A stretch of DNA of 64,000 nt, taken from Streptomyces chartreusis NRRL 3882 (GTDB lineage: Bacteria; Actinomycetota; Actinomycetes; Streptomycetales; Streptomycetaceae). The notes beneath the pieces are model-generated. The model was not told the origin of the DNA. It was given only the letters and a program-made list of their open reading frames with translations, and did no database searches. The position numbers and the translations under genes were made by a program. Shown piece after piece: positions 43,673-51,245 of the stretch. Each line of letters opens with the position of its first letter. Position 1 is the stretch's first letter. The stretch lies in assembly GCF_900236475.1 (NCBI RefSeq), contig NZ_LT963352.1, positions 8,465,001 to 8,529,000 of the forward strand, written 5' to 3'.

Positions 43673-45059
43673 TGACACTCCTCTTCGTTTCCGGAAGGGG
43701 ACGGACATTCGGGGGGCTGGTGCGGTACTCGGTGTAGGAGCGCAGCCTGAGCCGCTCCAGCCACCCGTCTCCGGCGACGGCGTAGGTGAGCACCGGGTAG
43801 TGCCAGGTGCGCAGGTCCGTCAGGGTCTCGTGGAGCGCCCAGCGTGTCCACTGCCGGGCCGGGTCCTGCTGGTGGTCCTCTTCTTGGGCCGCGTCCTGGT
43901 GCACCAGTTCGGCCGCCAGTCCACCGAGAGGCATGGTCCGTCGGCGTCCGACCAGAGGCTGGAAGAGCTCGTCCACGTGGACCTCCGTCCGGCAGGAGCC
44001 GAGGGACTCCAGCCAGTCGGTGTCGAAGAACACCTGGCTGGAGCCGCAGGCGAGCCCGCGGTAGGCGTGCTCGCGGGCCAGGATCGTGCTCCGGGCCGCC
44101 GTCGTCCGTGGCAGGGCCATCCCGGCGGCCCGCTCCAGGACGAGGATCTTGGGGGCGATGACCTGGTCCCGGGCCGGTCGCGTCGCCCGGGTCAGGTCGG
44201 CGCGCACACCGTCGGAGAGCCCGACCGTGTAGTAGGGGAGCGGGTGGTCGGTGTCGATCGGCCTGCTGCCCTGGATCGCCGCTGCCGTGTTGTAGACGTC
44301 GACGGCCTCGGGGTCGCCGTCGAGGAAGCGGGGCAGCAGCCGGCCCCCGTCGGGCGGGATCAGATCGCGGGCCGCGGACAGGACGGGGGCGTCGCTGTCC
44401 ACGAGCTCCAGGCCGCGGCGCAGGCACTGCCGGAAGTAGTCCAGCAGGCTGCCCTCCGGCCGGGGTTCCGGCATGAGGTGGCGCAGTCTGCGCAGGGCCG
44501 GCTCGTGGTCCCGGGGCCGGGCCAGGGTCCGCAGGACGGCTTGTTCGTGCTTGGCGATGATGTCGCGCAAACCGGCCGCCGCGTCCCGCATGGGCACGGC
44601 GGTGATCGCCCGGTCCGGTCCCGCCAGGCTCCACATTCCGTGCCTGCGGGAGGTCTCACGGACGAGCCGTTCGACGGTCGTGGAACGGTGCCGGGCCAGC
44701 ACGGCGAGCGGCACCCTGCGGTCCAGCGCCGTGTAGTCCGCGCGCGCGAGGTTCGCGAAGAGCAGTCCGTCGGGACAGAAGGCGCCCAGGGGACGGCAGT
44801 TGGTCCAGCCCTTCTTGCTCAGCACTTCTTTGCGTACGGCGTGGAAATCCGGCCGCTGCTCCTTGCCGCGGGCGACCCCGGCGTTGTCGATGTCGTCGAT
44901 GACATACGTCCCGGCACCGCGGAACGCGAAGGCGATCGCCAGCGCGATCGTCCACGGGCTCTGGTACAGGGCGAGCGGGGGAACCTCCGAAGGCGTGACG
45001 TCGGCCGGTGCCAGTCCGGCGAGAGGGCCCGTTCGAGGGGCGGTCGGAGTCGTGCTCAT
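43635..45059 (-). CDS. 474-aa protein of unrecognised family in the peptide operon
   Basis: Start MSTTPTAPRTGPLAGLAP overlaps the stop of the previous gene (ATGA). I do not recognise the family. The protein is soluble, Arg-rich, with possible motifs YVIDDIDNAG (about 50), WTNCRPLGAFC (about 85), a helical middle part, LPYYTVGLSDG (about 285) and RTEVHVDELFQPLV (about 375). No ATP-grasp, YcaO, radical-SAM CX3CX2C, LanB or P450 signature is visible. GC and codon use fit Streptomyces. As the only large unknown in the operon it may be the key modifying or peptide-releasing enzyme; this is inference. Confidence 0.7.
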   Translation of the reverse strand: MSTTPTAPRTGPLAGLAPADVTPSEVPPLALYQSPWTIALAIAFAFRGAGTYVIDDIDNAGVARGKEQRPDFHAVRKEVLSKKGWTNCRPLGAFCPDGLLFANLARADYTALDRRVPLAVLARHRSTTVERLVRETSRRHGMWSLAGPDRAITAVPMRDAAAGLRDIIAKHEQAVLRTLARPRDHEPALRRLRHLMPEPRPEGSLLDYFRQCLRRGLELVDSDAPVLSAARDLIPPDGGRLLPRFLDGDPEAVDVYNTAAAIQGSRPIDTDHPLPYYTVGLSDGVRADLTRATRPARDQVIAPKILVLERAAGMALPRTTAARSTILAREHAYRGLACGSSQVFFDTDWLESLGSCRTEVHVDELFQPLVGRRRTMPLGGLAAELVHQDAAQEEDHQQDPARQWTRWALHETLTDLRTWHYPVLTYAVAGDGWLERLRLRSYTEYRTSPPNVRPLPETKRSVNGRHDGRTDPPQ

Positions 45060-46036
45060 GTGCCGCCCTCGTCCTCCGGCCGCGCGGGGAAGCGGAAGCC
45101 GGCGCCGACCCCGTCCCGCAGCGCTGCCTGATAGGCGGCCCAGGAGAGCGCGAGATCCTGCCAGGGCAGACCGACCGGGGTGTAGACGGTCACCTGCCCG
45201 GCCTCGGTGCGCACCGGGACGGTCCCGTCGATGATCCGGCCCAGGACGGCTGCGGCGTCCTCCCGGCCGAGGCCCGCAGTGCCCAGTGCGCCGGACGTCA
45301 TGGCCAGGTCGAGGTCGTCCACGATCACGCGCGCGTGCCGCAGCAGCCGGGCGTCTAGTTCCGCCTTGCCCGGTTCGTCCGCTCCCAGCGAGGTGATGTG
45401 CGAGCCCGGCCGGACATCCGGCAGGTGCAGCAGCGGGCGGCGGGACCAGGTCGCGGTGACGACGCTGTCGCATGTGCGGGCGACCTCTCGCGCACTGCCG
45501 ACGACCTGGCATGCGAGTCCGGCGCGTCGCCAGGATCCGGCCATCCGGTGAGCCCGTCCGGCGTCGGCATCGTGGACGACGACCCGCTCGACCGTGCGCA
45601 ACCGGGTCAGCCCGCGCAGCGTCATGTCCGCCTGGGCTCCGGCGCCGACGATCCCCACGGCGCGTGCATCGGCCGGGCTGAGCAGGTCGGTGGCCAGTGC
45701 CGCCGACAGCCCGGTCCGCCACGCGGTCACGAAGGCGGAGTCCAGCAGCGCGAGCAACTCCCCGGTCTCCAGGTCGTGGAGACAGACGATGCCGGAGATC
45801 GCCGGGACGGCGCCGGGGAACTTGGCGTTCACCTTGACCGTGTACGCGGGGACGCCCGGCAGGAGCCCCGGCAGCAGAACGGCGATGCTTCCGGCGGAGG
45901 CCGGCAGGCTCTGGCGCACGCGCTGCGGGGTCGTCCGCGTGCCGAGGGCCGCGACAAAGCCCTGGCGCAGCGCTCGCAGCATGTCCTGCGGTGTCACCAC
46001 CCGCTGAAGCTCGGTGGCGCCGAGCAGTACGGTCAT
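45056..46036 (-). CDS. Ornithine cyclodeaminase / mu-crystallin family protein
   Basis: A 326-residue NAD(P)-binding protein. AYTVKVNAKFPG and AFVTAWRTGLSAALATDLL are substrate-domain motifs, and GIVGAGAQADMTLRGL (about 128) is the Rossmann loop with the HDAD acidic end. Family members deaminate or dehydrogenate amino acids, or reduce imines. It begins in the stop of the exporter gene (ATGA) and is followed the same way by the unknown 474-residue gene. In this operon it may act on the peptide terminus or a small building block; no direct evidence. Confidence 0.85.
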   Translation of the reverse strand: MTVLLGATELQRVVTPQDMLRALRQGFVAALGTRTTPQRVRQSLPASAGSIAVLLPGLLPGVPAYTVKVNAKFPGAVPAISGIVCLHDLETGELLALLDSAFVTAWRTGLSAALATDLLSPADARAVGIVGAGAQADMTLRGLTRLRTVERVVVHDADAGRAHRMAGSWRRAGLACQVVGSAREVARTCDSVVTATWSRRPLLHLPDVRPGSHITSLGADEPGKAELDARLLRHARVIVDDLDLAMTSGALGTAGLGREDAAAVLGRIIDGTVPVRTEAGQVTVYTPVGLPWQDLALSWAAYQAALRDGVGAGFRFPARPEDEGGT

Positions 46037-47289
46037 GAGGCGCCCTTTCCCGAGACGCTTCGCGTCACGGCGTATCCGGCGACCAGGGCGCCCAGAACGG
46101 TGGAGACGAGACCGGCGAGCAGCAGCGCCGTGTCGACACCGAGGAACCGGTTGAGCACCACCGCCGAGACGGCGCTGCCGAGGAACGCTCCTCCGTAGGC
46201 GATGGAACGGCATGTCCCGGCCACGCGTCCCAGCAACTCTCCGGGCACGAGGGTCTGGCGCATGGCACGCCAGTACACGGTGTACAGCACCGTTCCGGTG
46301 GCCCAGGCGATCTGCGCGGCGACGACGGCCGCCAGCGAGGTGAGGACTCCCAGGCCGGCCACGGCCACACCCTGGAGCGCCACGGACAGCCCCATGACCA
46401 CGAGGTGGCCACGGCTGGGCGCCTTCCAGGAGAGCAGGAGCGCGACGGCGACGGACGTCACTCCCGACGCCGCGAACACGAGCCCCACGGTGCCGGCTCC
46501 CAGATCGAGGCCGTGCCGCATGCGGTAGACCACCATGGGTTCGTACGCGCCGAACACGAAGTTGACCACGGTGCTCATGAGGACGCCGATGCGCACGGCG
46601 GTGTTGCCGGTGACGAGGTACCGCAACCCGGTGGTCAGATCGTGCCACTGGCTCGCCGGGCCCCCGCGGGTGCGCTCCCGGGGGATCGTCGGTGAGGTGA
46701 TGCGGTGGAGCAGCAGATAGGCCACGGCGAAGGAGACGCTGTTGAACAACACGGCTTGTTCGGGGGCCAGATGACTGACGGCGAATCCCGCCACCGCCGG
46801 CCCCAGGACCACGCAGGCCGTCCGGGACGCCTCTGTGGCGGCGTTCGCGCGGGGCAGCATGTCGTGCGGAACGAAGTGGGGCAGTGCACTGTCGAAGCTC
46901 GCCGCGGCCACCGGGGCCGTGAGGCCCAGCAGGACGGCGATGGTGGCCAGCCCCGCGACACTGACGTCCGTGGCGGCGAACACCGCGTACGCCAGCAACA
47001 GCGCCAGCGCCGAGCACAGGTAACACAGCCGAAGCAGCTTGACACGGTCCTGGCGGTCCGCCAGCACGCCGCCCCAGACGCCCATGAAGACCTGCGGGAG
47101 CAGGGCACAGGCGTAGACGAGGCTCATGGCCGCGGCTGTCCCGCCCACCTGGTAGACGATCAGCGGCACGGCGAGAACGTAGAACTCGTCCCCGGCGACA
47201 TTGACCGTGTACGCGGTCCAGAGGCGGGCGAACCGGCCTGCCGGAGCGGCGGCCGGCGGACGCGACTTCGGGATCGGCTGGGTCGTCAC
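46033..47289 (-). CDS. MFS exporter of the peptide operon
   Basis: A 418-residue major facilitator with about twelve helices, of the EntS/TetV-like group (SLVYACALLPQVFMGVWGGVLADRQDR shows the loop 2-3 motif GGxLADRxxR). It is the likely exporter of the modified peptide. GTG start overlaps the oxygenase-gene stop by 4 bp (GTGA). Longer frame readings upstream run antisense-like through that gene. Confidence 0.87.
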   Translation of the reverse strand: MTTQPIPKSRPPAAAPAGRFARLWTAYTVNVAGDEFYVLAVPLIVYQVGGTAAAMSLVYACALLPQVFMGVWGGVLADRQDRVKLLRLCYLCSALALLLAYAVFAATDVSVAGLATIAVLLGLTAPVAAASFDSALPHFVPHDMLPRANAATEASRTACVVLGPAVAGFAVSHLAPEQAVLFNSVSFAVAYLLLHRITSPTIPRERTRGGPASQWHDLTTGLRYLVTGNTAVRIGVLMSTVVNFVFGAYEPMVVYRMRHGLDLGAGTVGLVFAASGVTSVAVALLLSWKAPSRGHLVVMGLSVALQGVAVAGLGVLTSLAAVVAAQIAWATGTVLYTVYWRAMRQTLVPGELLGRVAGTCRSIAYGGAFLGSAVSAVVLNRFLGVDTALLLAGLVSTVLGALVAGYAVTRSVSGKGAS

Positions 47290-48296
47290 AGGCTGAAGTA
47301 GTCGACCTTCAGACGAGGGATGTAGTTGGACACGTCCGAGTAGTACAGGATGATCCCGTCGTTGTACTGGTCGAACGAGTGCTTGAGGTCGTGGAGGTTG
47401 TTGACCGCGCGGTGCGCCTGCTCCGCGGGGATGTACTTGCGTCCCTCCAGGGCCTCCTCGAGGAGGCCGGTGTGATTCGCCTCGACGTCCGTCCTGACGT
47501 GGGAGACCAGGGGCTCCAGGCAGTCCTTCGGGTAGCCGTAGGCCTCGGCCAGCCGTTGCAGGGTCTCGGCGCCTTCGAGGGTCTCGGTGCCACGGGCCTC
47601 GAAGAGCTTCGTGCACGCCAGGTACCCGAGGGTGTCCTCGCGCGCGATCTCGCAGAGGTTGTTGGTCCACGACCAGGTGCCGATGATGGGGTGGGCGTTC
47701 TCCACCTCTTCCTTCGACAGGCCCATACGGATGAGGCTGTCCCGGGCCATCCAGGCGTGGTCGTATTCCTCGGCGAGATACTCCGAGAGCAGCCTTTTCC
47801 ACTGCGGGTCCGTGCAGTGGGCGATGGCCGTGGAGATATGGCGGCTCGCTGAATTTATGTAGTGGTACGTTTCCAGGATGAGACCCAGGAAAACCTCCTT
47901 CCGGTATTCCTGGTTCTCCAGCCCGGACCACAGGCGGTGGTAGCCGATCTGCTCGGTCCACATCGCCGTGGACTTGTCGATCTGCTTCAGGAACACATCG
48001 ACGGGAATGTTCTCGAGTTCCGGGTTTTCCTCACGCAGCAGACCCTGCTCCGCGAAGGCGTCGACTATCCCGGCCACGTCCTGCGGGCTGACGTCCGTGA
48101 TTTCCGCGATCTGCTGGATCGTGTGCCGGCCGTCCAGGTAGCGCTTGAGGTTGAGGAAGTCCTTGAGCTGGGCACCGTGCTGCTCCAGCTGGAAGTGCTG
48201 GTCCCCGACGATCATGAGCACGTCATCCCCGTTGTTGGGGACGAAGAAGGTGCAGTGCCTGAGGCGCGGACGGTATTCGGGGTCATGCTTCAGCAT
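47286..48296 (-). CDS. RRE-like domain fused to heme-oxygenase-like diiron oxygenase (HDO)
   Basis: A 336-residue protein. Residues about 12-90 (HCTFFVPNNGDDVLMIV, FLNLKRYLDGRHTIQQIAEIT, DVSPQDVAGIVDAFAEQGLL) have the strand-winged-helix pattern of PqqD/RRE domains that bind RiPP leader peptides. Residues about 105-300 are an iron-containing redox enzyme of the HDO fold: E142-x2-H145, E172/E176 and H180, then H266-x3-D270-x4-H275 as candidate metal ligands. HDO enzymes do N-oxygenation, desaturation or C-C cleavage with O2. ATG follows GAAAGGA. It lies 68 bp after the tiny peptide gene, so the peptide is its probable substrate. Confidence 0.75.
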   Translation of the reverse strand: MLKHDPEYRPRLRHCTFFVPNNGDDVLMIVGDQHFQLEQHGAQLKDFLNLKRYLDGRHTIQQIAEITDVSPQDVAGIVDAFAEQGLLREENPELENIPVDVFLKQIDKSTAMWTEQIGYHRLWSGLENQEYRKEVFLGLILETYHYINSASRHISTAIAHCTDPQWKRLLSEYLAEEYDHAWMARDSLIRMGLSKEEVENAHPIIGTWSWTNNLCEIAREDTLGYLACTKLFEARGTETLEGAETLQRLAEAYGYPKDCLEPLVSHVRTDVEANHTGLLEEALEGRKYIPAEQAHRAVNNLHDLKHSFDQYNDGIILYYSDVSNYIPRLKVDYFSL

Positions 48297-48320
48297 GCGG
48301 TGATCCTTTCGTCGCGAAAC

Positions 48321-48350
48321 GGAGGGGAGGCGCCAATGCGCCTCCCCTCC
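48321..48350 (-). terminator. Hairpin between peptide gene and oxygenase gene (attenuator-like)
   Basis: A perfect 13-bp stem (GGAGGGGAGGCGC with its complement) and a CAAT loop lies 14 bp after the peptide stop codon. Partial termination here would give more peptide than enzyme transcript, as in many RiPP operons. Confidence 0.7.
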
Positions 48351-48364
48351 ATTACTGATGAGCG

Positions 48365-48436
48365 TCAGCCACAGAGGACGGCACCAGCGACCTTGCTCAT
48401 CGCGGGCTTCTCGACCGGCTTGATGGTGATGGACAT
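48365..48436 (-). CDS. Putative RiPP precursor peptide (23 aa)
   Basis: A 24-codon ORF too short for normal gene calling. The peptide begins MSITIKPVEKPAMSK and ends VAGAVLCG. The ATG is preceded by GAGGTGG at proper spacing and by a sigma-70-like promoter 54 bp upstream. It is followed by a hairpin and then by the enzyme genes on the same strand. A charged N-terminal part (leader, for the RRE-like domain) and a small hydrophobic end with a Cys-Gly terminus (core) fit a precursor. Cys22 is the only Cys and a likely modification site. There is no homologue I can name. Confidence 0.7.
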   Translation of the reverse strand: MSITIKPVEKPAMSKVAGAVLCG

Positions 48437-48489
48437 ACGGACCACCTCATTCTCTGCGGAAAGAAGACCGGGGTTCCGGCCCGCAGGGA

Positions 48490-48518
48490 AACTTATGCAG
48501 AGCTGCGCATTGAATCAA
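48490..48518 (-). promoter_or_regulatory. Promoter of the peptide operon
   Basis: On the minus strand TTGATT, 17 bp, TAAGTT (-35 at 48513-48518, -10 at 48490-48495), within a stretch clearly less GC-rich than its surroundings. Transcription would start near 48483, leaving a leader of about 45 nt. Confidence 0.5.
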
Positions 48519-48673
48519 TAGCGGGAAGTGGAATTGGAGGCTCCCGTGGCTGGATGTAGCCAGCAAGATAGTTTGAGGTGGCACCTTTGTCGTAATTTGG
48601 GCCGCCTGCCGGGAAGGCATACTCACATGGTCTTGGCTCAAACAGGTGACTGACGGGAATGCTCAAATGCGTC

Positions 48674-48705
48674 GGGCCGATCTCACCCGAGAGTGAGATC
48701 GGCCC
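48674..48705 (-). terminator. Hairpin terminator after the S1 protease gene
   Basis: A perfect 13-bp stem, GGGCCGATCTCAC and complement, with 6-nt loop, 22 bp beyond the protease stop; it separates the protease transcript from the peptide operon read in the same direction. Confidence 0.75.
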
Positions 48706-48726
48706 GGTGTACCCCGAGTGACGGCG

Positions 48727-50076
48727 TCATCCCCAGGTGGCCGAGTAGTACTGCCGATACGCCTTGCGGTCCTGCTCCGCGCGGATCCACCGGGTCGCCA
48801 CCAGGGCCACGAGGCTGCCCGCGATGACCAGCAGGCCGGGGCCCACGTTGCGCGGGTCGGTGAGGCGGCTCAGCAGGCCCGACACGTCCTCCCCCGTGAC
48901 CGGCGCCGAAGAGCCGGGCGAGGCGGCGCCCTGGGAGGCCGACGGTGCGGGGGAGGAGCCCGTGCCGGCACCGGCCTGTTTGGCCACGATCAGCTTGACG
49001 CCCAGCTCGGTCAGCGCCTTCGTCACGGGCTGGAAGAACGTCGTGCCACCCGCCGTGCAGTCCCCGCTGCCGCCCGACGTCACACCGAGGGCGATGCCGT
49101 CGGCGAACATCGGGCCGCCGCTGTCGCCGGGTTCGGCGCACACGTTCGTCTCGATGAGGCCGGTGACCGTGCCCTCGGGGTAGTTGACCGTCGCGTTGAG
49201 CGCGGTCACCTCCCCCTCGCGCAGCCCGCTGGTGCTGCCGCTGCGGAAGATCTTCTGCCCGACCTCCGCATCGGCCACGCCCGTGATCCGCACACCCTTG
49301 CCGTCACCGACCGCCACGACGTCCGCACCCTCGCCCGCGCGGCCGCTGTCGTACTTCACCAGCGAGTAGTCGTCGCCGGGGAAGCTGCCCTTGAGCGATG
49401 TGCCGACCTGTTCCCGGCCCCGGTCGTCGGCGAACCAGACGGAGCCGTCGGGTCCGCAGTGCCCTGCCGTGAGGATGTAGTCGGTCGCCCCGTCGGTCAC
49501 GTTGAAGCCCGCCGAACAGCGCCCGGCGGTCGACAGGATCGGCTGCGCGCCGTTGACCCGCGTCGTGAAGGTGCCCTCGGTGCGCTCCATGCGCACGAAG
49601 CCGCCGATGCCCTCCGCGACGTCGGTCAGCCGGGACCAGTCGGAGGCGGAGACGGTGCTGTCGCCCCGGACCACCACCTCGTTGCTCTTGTAGTCCAGGG
49701 CCCAGGCGGTGCCGGGTACCCGGGGCGCCGAACGCAGCGTCGCCGTGGCGGACTTGAGGTCGCTCATGCTGTGGCGCACCATCTTCGCCCGCGCGCCGGC
49801 GCGTTCGACCTCGTCGGCCGCCTTCTCGTCCGTGACCGCGACGACCGGCCGGCCGGCGGAGTCGACCCAGCTGCCCGCCGTACGGGAGGTGCCGAGCCGG
49901 GACACGAGGTCGGTGCCCATGCTCGTGGCCGGCCTCGCGGCGTACGGTACGCCGATCGATGGGTCGGGGGGCTCGCTCGCCACGGCGCGTGTGACCATCG
50001 CTCCTCCGAGAAGGAGTCCGCCGACGGCCGCCAGCCGTGTCACTCGCCGGACGACCCGTCGTCGTGCGTGCCTCAT
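48727..50076 (-). CDS. Membrane-anchored S1 family serine protease (streptogrisin-like)
   Basis: A 449-residue exported protease. N-terminal signal/anchor (about 8-33), a propeptide-like part (about 40-170), then an alpha-lytic/streptogrisin-type domain with TAGHC (His), DYSLVKYD (Asp) and GDSGGP (Ser). Unlike secreted streptogrisins it ends with a Ser/Pro/Ala-rich linker and a membrane helix NVGPGLLVIAGSLVALVATRW followed by a basic tail, so it stays on the outer face of the membrane. It is the gene directly upstream of the peptide operon and could conceivably process the peptide, though it has its own terminator. Confidence 0.85.
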   Translation of the reverse strand: MRHARRRVVRRVTRLAAVGGLLLGGAMVTRAVASEPPDPSIGVPYAARPATSMGTDLVSRLGTSRTAGSWVDSAGRPVVAVTDEKAADEVERAGARAKMVRHSMSDLKSATATLRSAPRVPGTAWALDYKSNEVVVRGDSTVSASDWSRLTDVAEGIGGFVRMERTEGTFTTRVNGAQPILSTAGRCSAGFNVTDGATDYILTAGHCGPDGSVWFADDRGREQVGTSLKGSFPGDDYSLVKYDSGRAGEGADVVAVGDGKGVRITGVADAEVGQKIFRSGSTSGLREGEVTALNATVNYPEGTVTGLIETNVCAEPGDSGGPMFADGIALGVTSGGSGDCTAGGTTFFQPVTKALTELGVKLIVAKQAGAGTGSSPAPSASQGAASPGSSAPVTGEDVSGLLSRLTDPRNVGPGLLVIAGSLVALVATRWIRAEQDRKAYRQYYSATWG

Positions 50077-50192
50077 GCATGGCTCCCGAACCCGAACATC
50101 ACGGTGTGAACACCGCGGGGCACTCCTTGAGTTGAGTGCCCTCTTCCCATACGGGGCGCAGCCGTGCCGTGTTCAGCGCACGCGTGATCTCT

Positions 50193-51221
50193 TCACCGCC
50201 GGCCGGCGGCGGGAACGGTCGGATCCAGGTCCGCCGGGGCGGCGAGCAGGGCCCGGCTGCGCGGGTCGCCCCACACCGAGGCCGGATCGACGTATGGCCG
50301 CAGCAGCGCGGTGAGCGCGGGGTCCCCGCGTCCGTTCAGCTCATCGGAGGCGATCTTGCGGGCGATCCCGGCGAGGAAGTCCGCCACCTGCACCCGCGCG
50401 TCCTCGCGCGCGACGACCAGCCGCAACCCGGCAAGGCCGACCCCCGCCTGCCGGGCCGTCTCCTCGATCCAGGCGATGCGGTCCGGAGTCAGCATGTTCT
50501 GCCGGTCGTGCACCAGACGGACCGGCCGCCCGTCGCCGCTCCACAGCGCGGCCGTCCGGACGATCGCCGGCAGCAGCGGGTTGAGCACCGGGATCAGGGG
50601 CGGCCCGTCCAGGAACGCCGCCCGGTACGACACCGCGCGGGCCCGGGTCGCGGCCAGCCGCTCCAGGACCCCCGTCACGTCCGTGTCCGGACGGCCCCGC
50701 CGCAGGGCGTCGACCGTGTCGTAGAAGACCTCGACCGGGGCGCCCGGCTCCCCGTTGTTGCGTACCCGCAGCAGCTGGTTGGCCGCCTCCAGGAACGCCC
50801 GCCAGCCCTCCTCCCCGAAGGTCCGGCGGCCCCCGCGGAACAGGGCCAGGGCCGCGCCCGGGTCGCCCAGAAGCAGACCGACGGCCCGGTCCACCACGAA
50901 GAAGGACTTCTCCATGAGATGCACCCGCGCCCGCCCGTGGATCGGCCCGTCCGGCGTGAGCAGCCACTCCAGCACCGCGCGGTGCTTCTCCCGCAGCAGG
51001 TGGTTCGCCTTGTACTCCTCGGCCGGTGAGCGGATCCGGTCCCGGATCTCCCGCACGGCCGCCGCTGCCGTCGCCACGGACAGCGACATGCTGGCGTGCG
51101 CGAACACGTCCGTGTTCCCGCCGGTGAGGTTCTCGCCGTCCGACCCGGACTCGTCGCAGGCGATCTCCAGGAACGGGCCTTCGGCCCGTCCCCGCTCCCC
51201 GTACTCACGATTCCCGCTCAC
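50193..51221 (-). CDS. DUF3800-like protein
   Basis: A 342-residue protein starting with the FLEIACDESGSDGENL segment (about 16-31), the acidic DESG signature of DUF3800 proteins, which are predicted RNase H-fold nucleases often found with mobile or defence genes. Later acidic and basic motifs (VEVFYDTVD, RLVHDRQNML, VQVADFLAGIARK) match the family pattern, including the Asp in QVADFLAG. GTG start after GGGGGCTGTGCA. It stands alone here next to a divergent aminotransferase gene. Function unknown. Confidence 0.65.
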   Translation of the reverse strand: MSGNREYGERGRAEGPFLEIACDESGSDGENLTGGNTDVFAHASMSLSVATAAAAVREIRDRIRSPAEEYKANHLLREKHRAVLEWLLTPDGPIHGRARVHLMEKSFFVVDRAVGLLLGDPGAALALFRGGRRTFGEEGWRAFLEAANQLLRVRNNGEPGAPVEVFYDTVDALRRGRPDTDVTGVLERLAATRARAVSYRAAFLDGPPLIPVLNPLLPAIVRTAALWSGDGRPVRLVHDRQNMLTPDRIAWIEETARQAGVGLAGLRLVVAREDARVQVADFLAGIARKIASDELNGRGDPALTALLRPYVDPASVWGDPRSRALLAAPADLDPTVPAAGRR

Positions 51222-51245
51222 TGCACAGCCCCCTATCGTGTGCCC

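Noticed and set aside
48447..48641. 64-codon minus-strand ORF upstream of the peptide gene
   Set aside because: No ribosome binding site or codon bias, and it covers the promoter region of the peptide operon.
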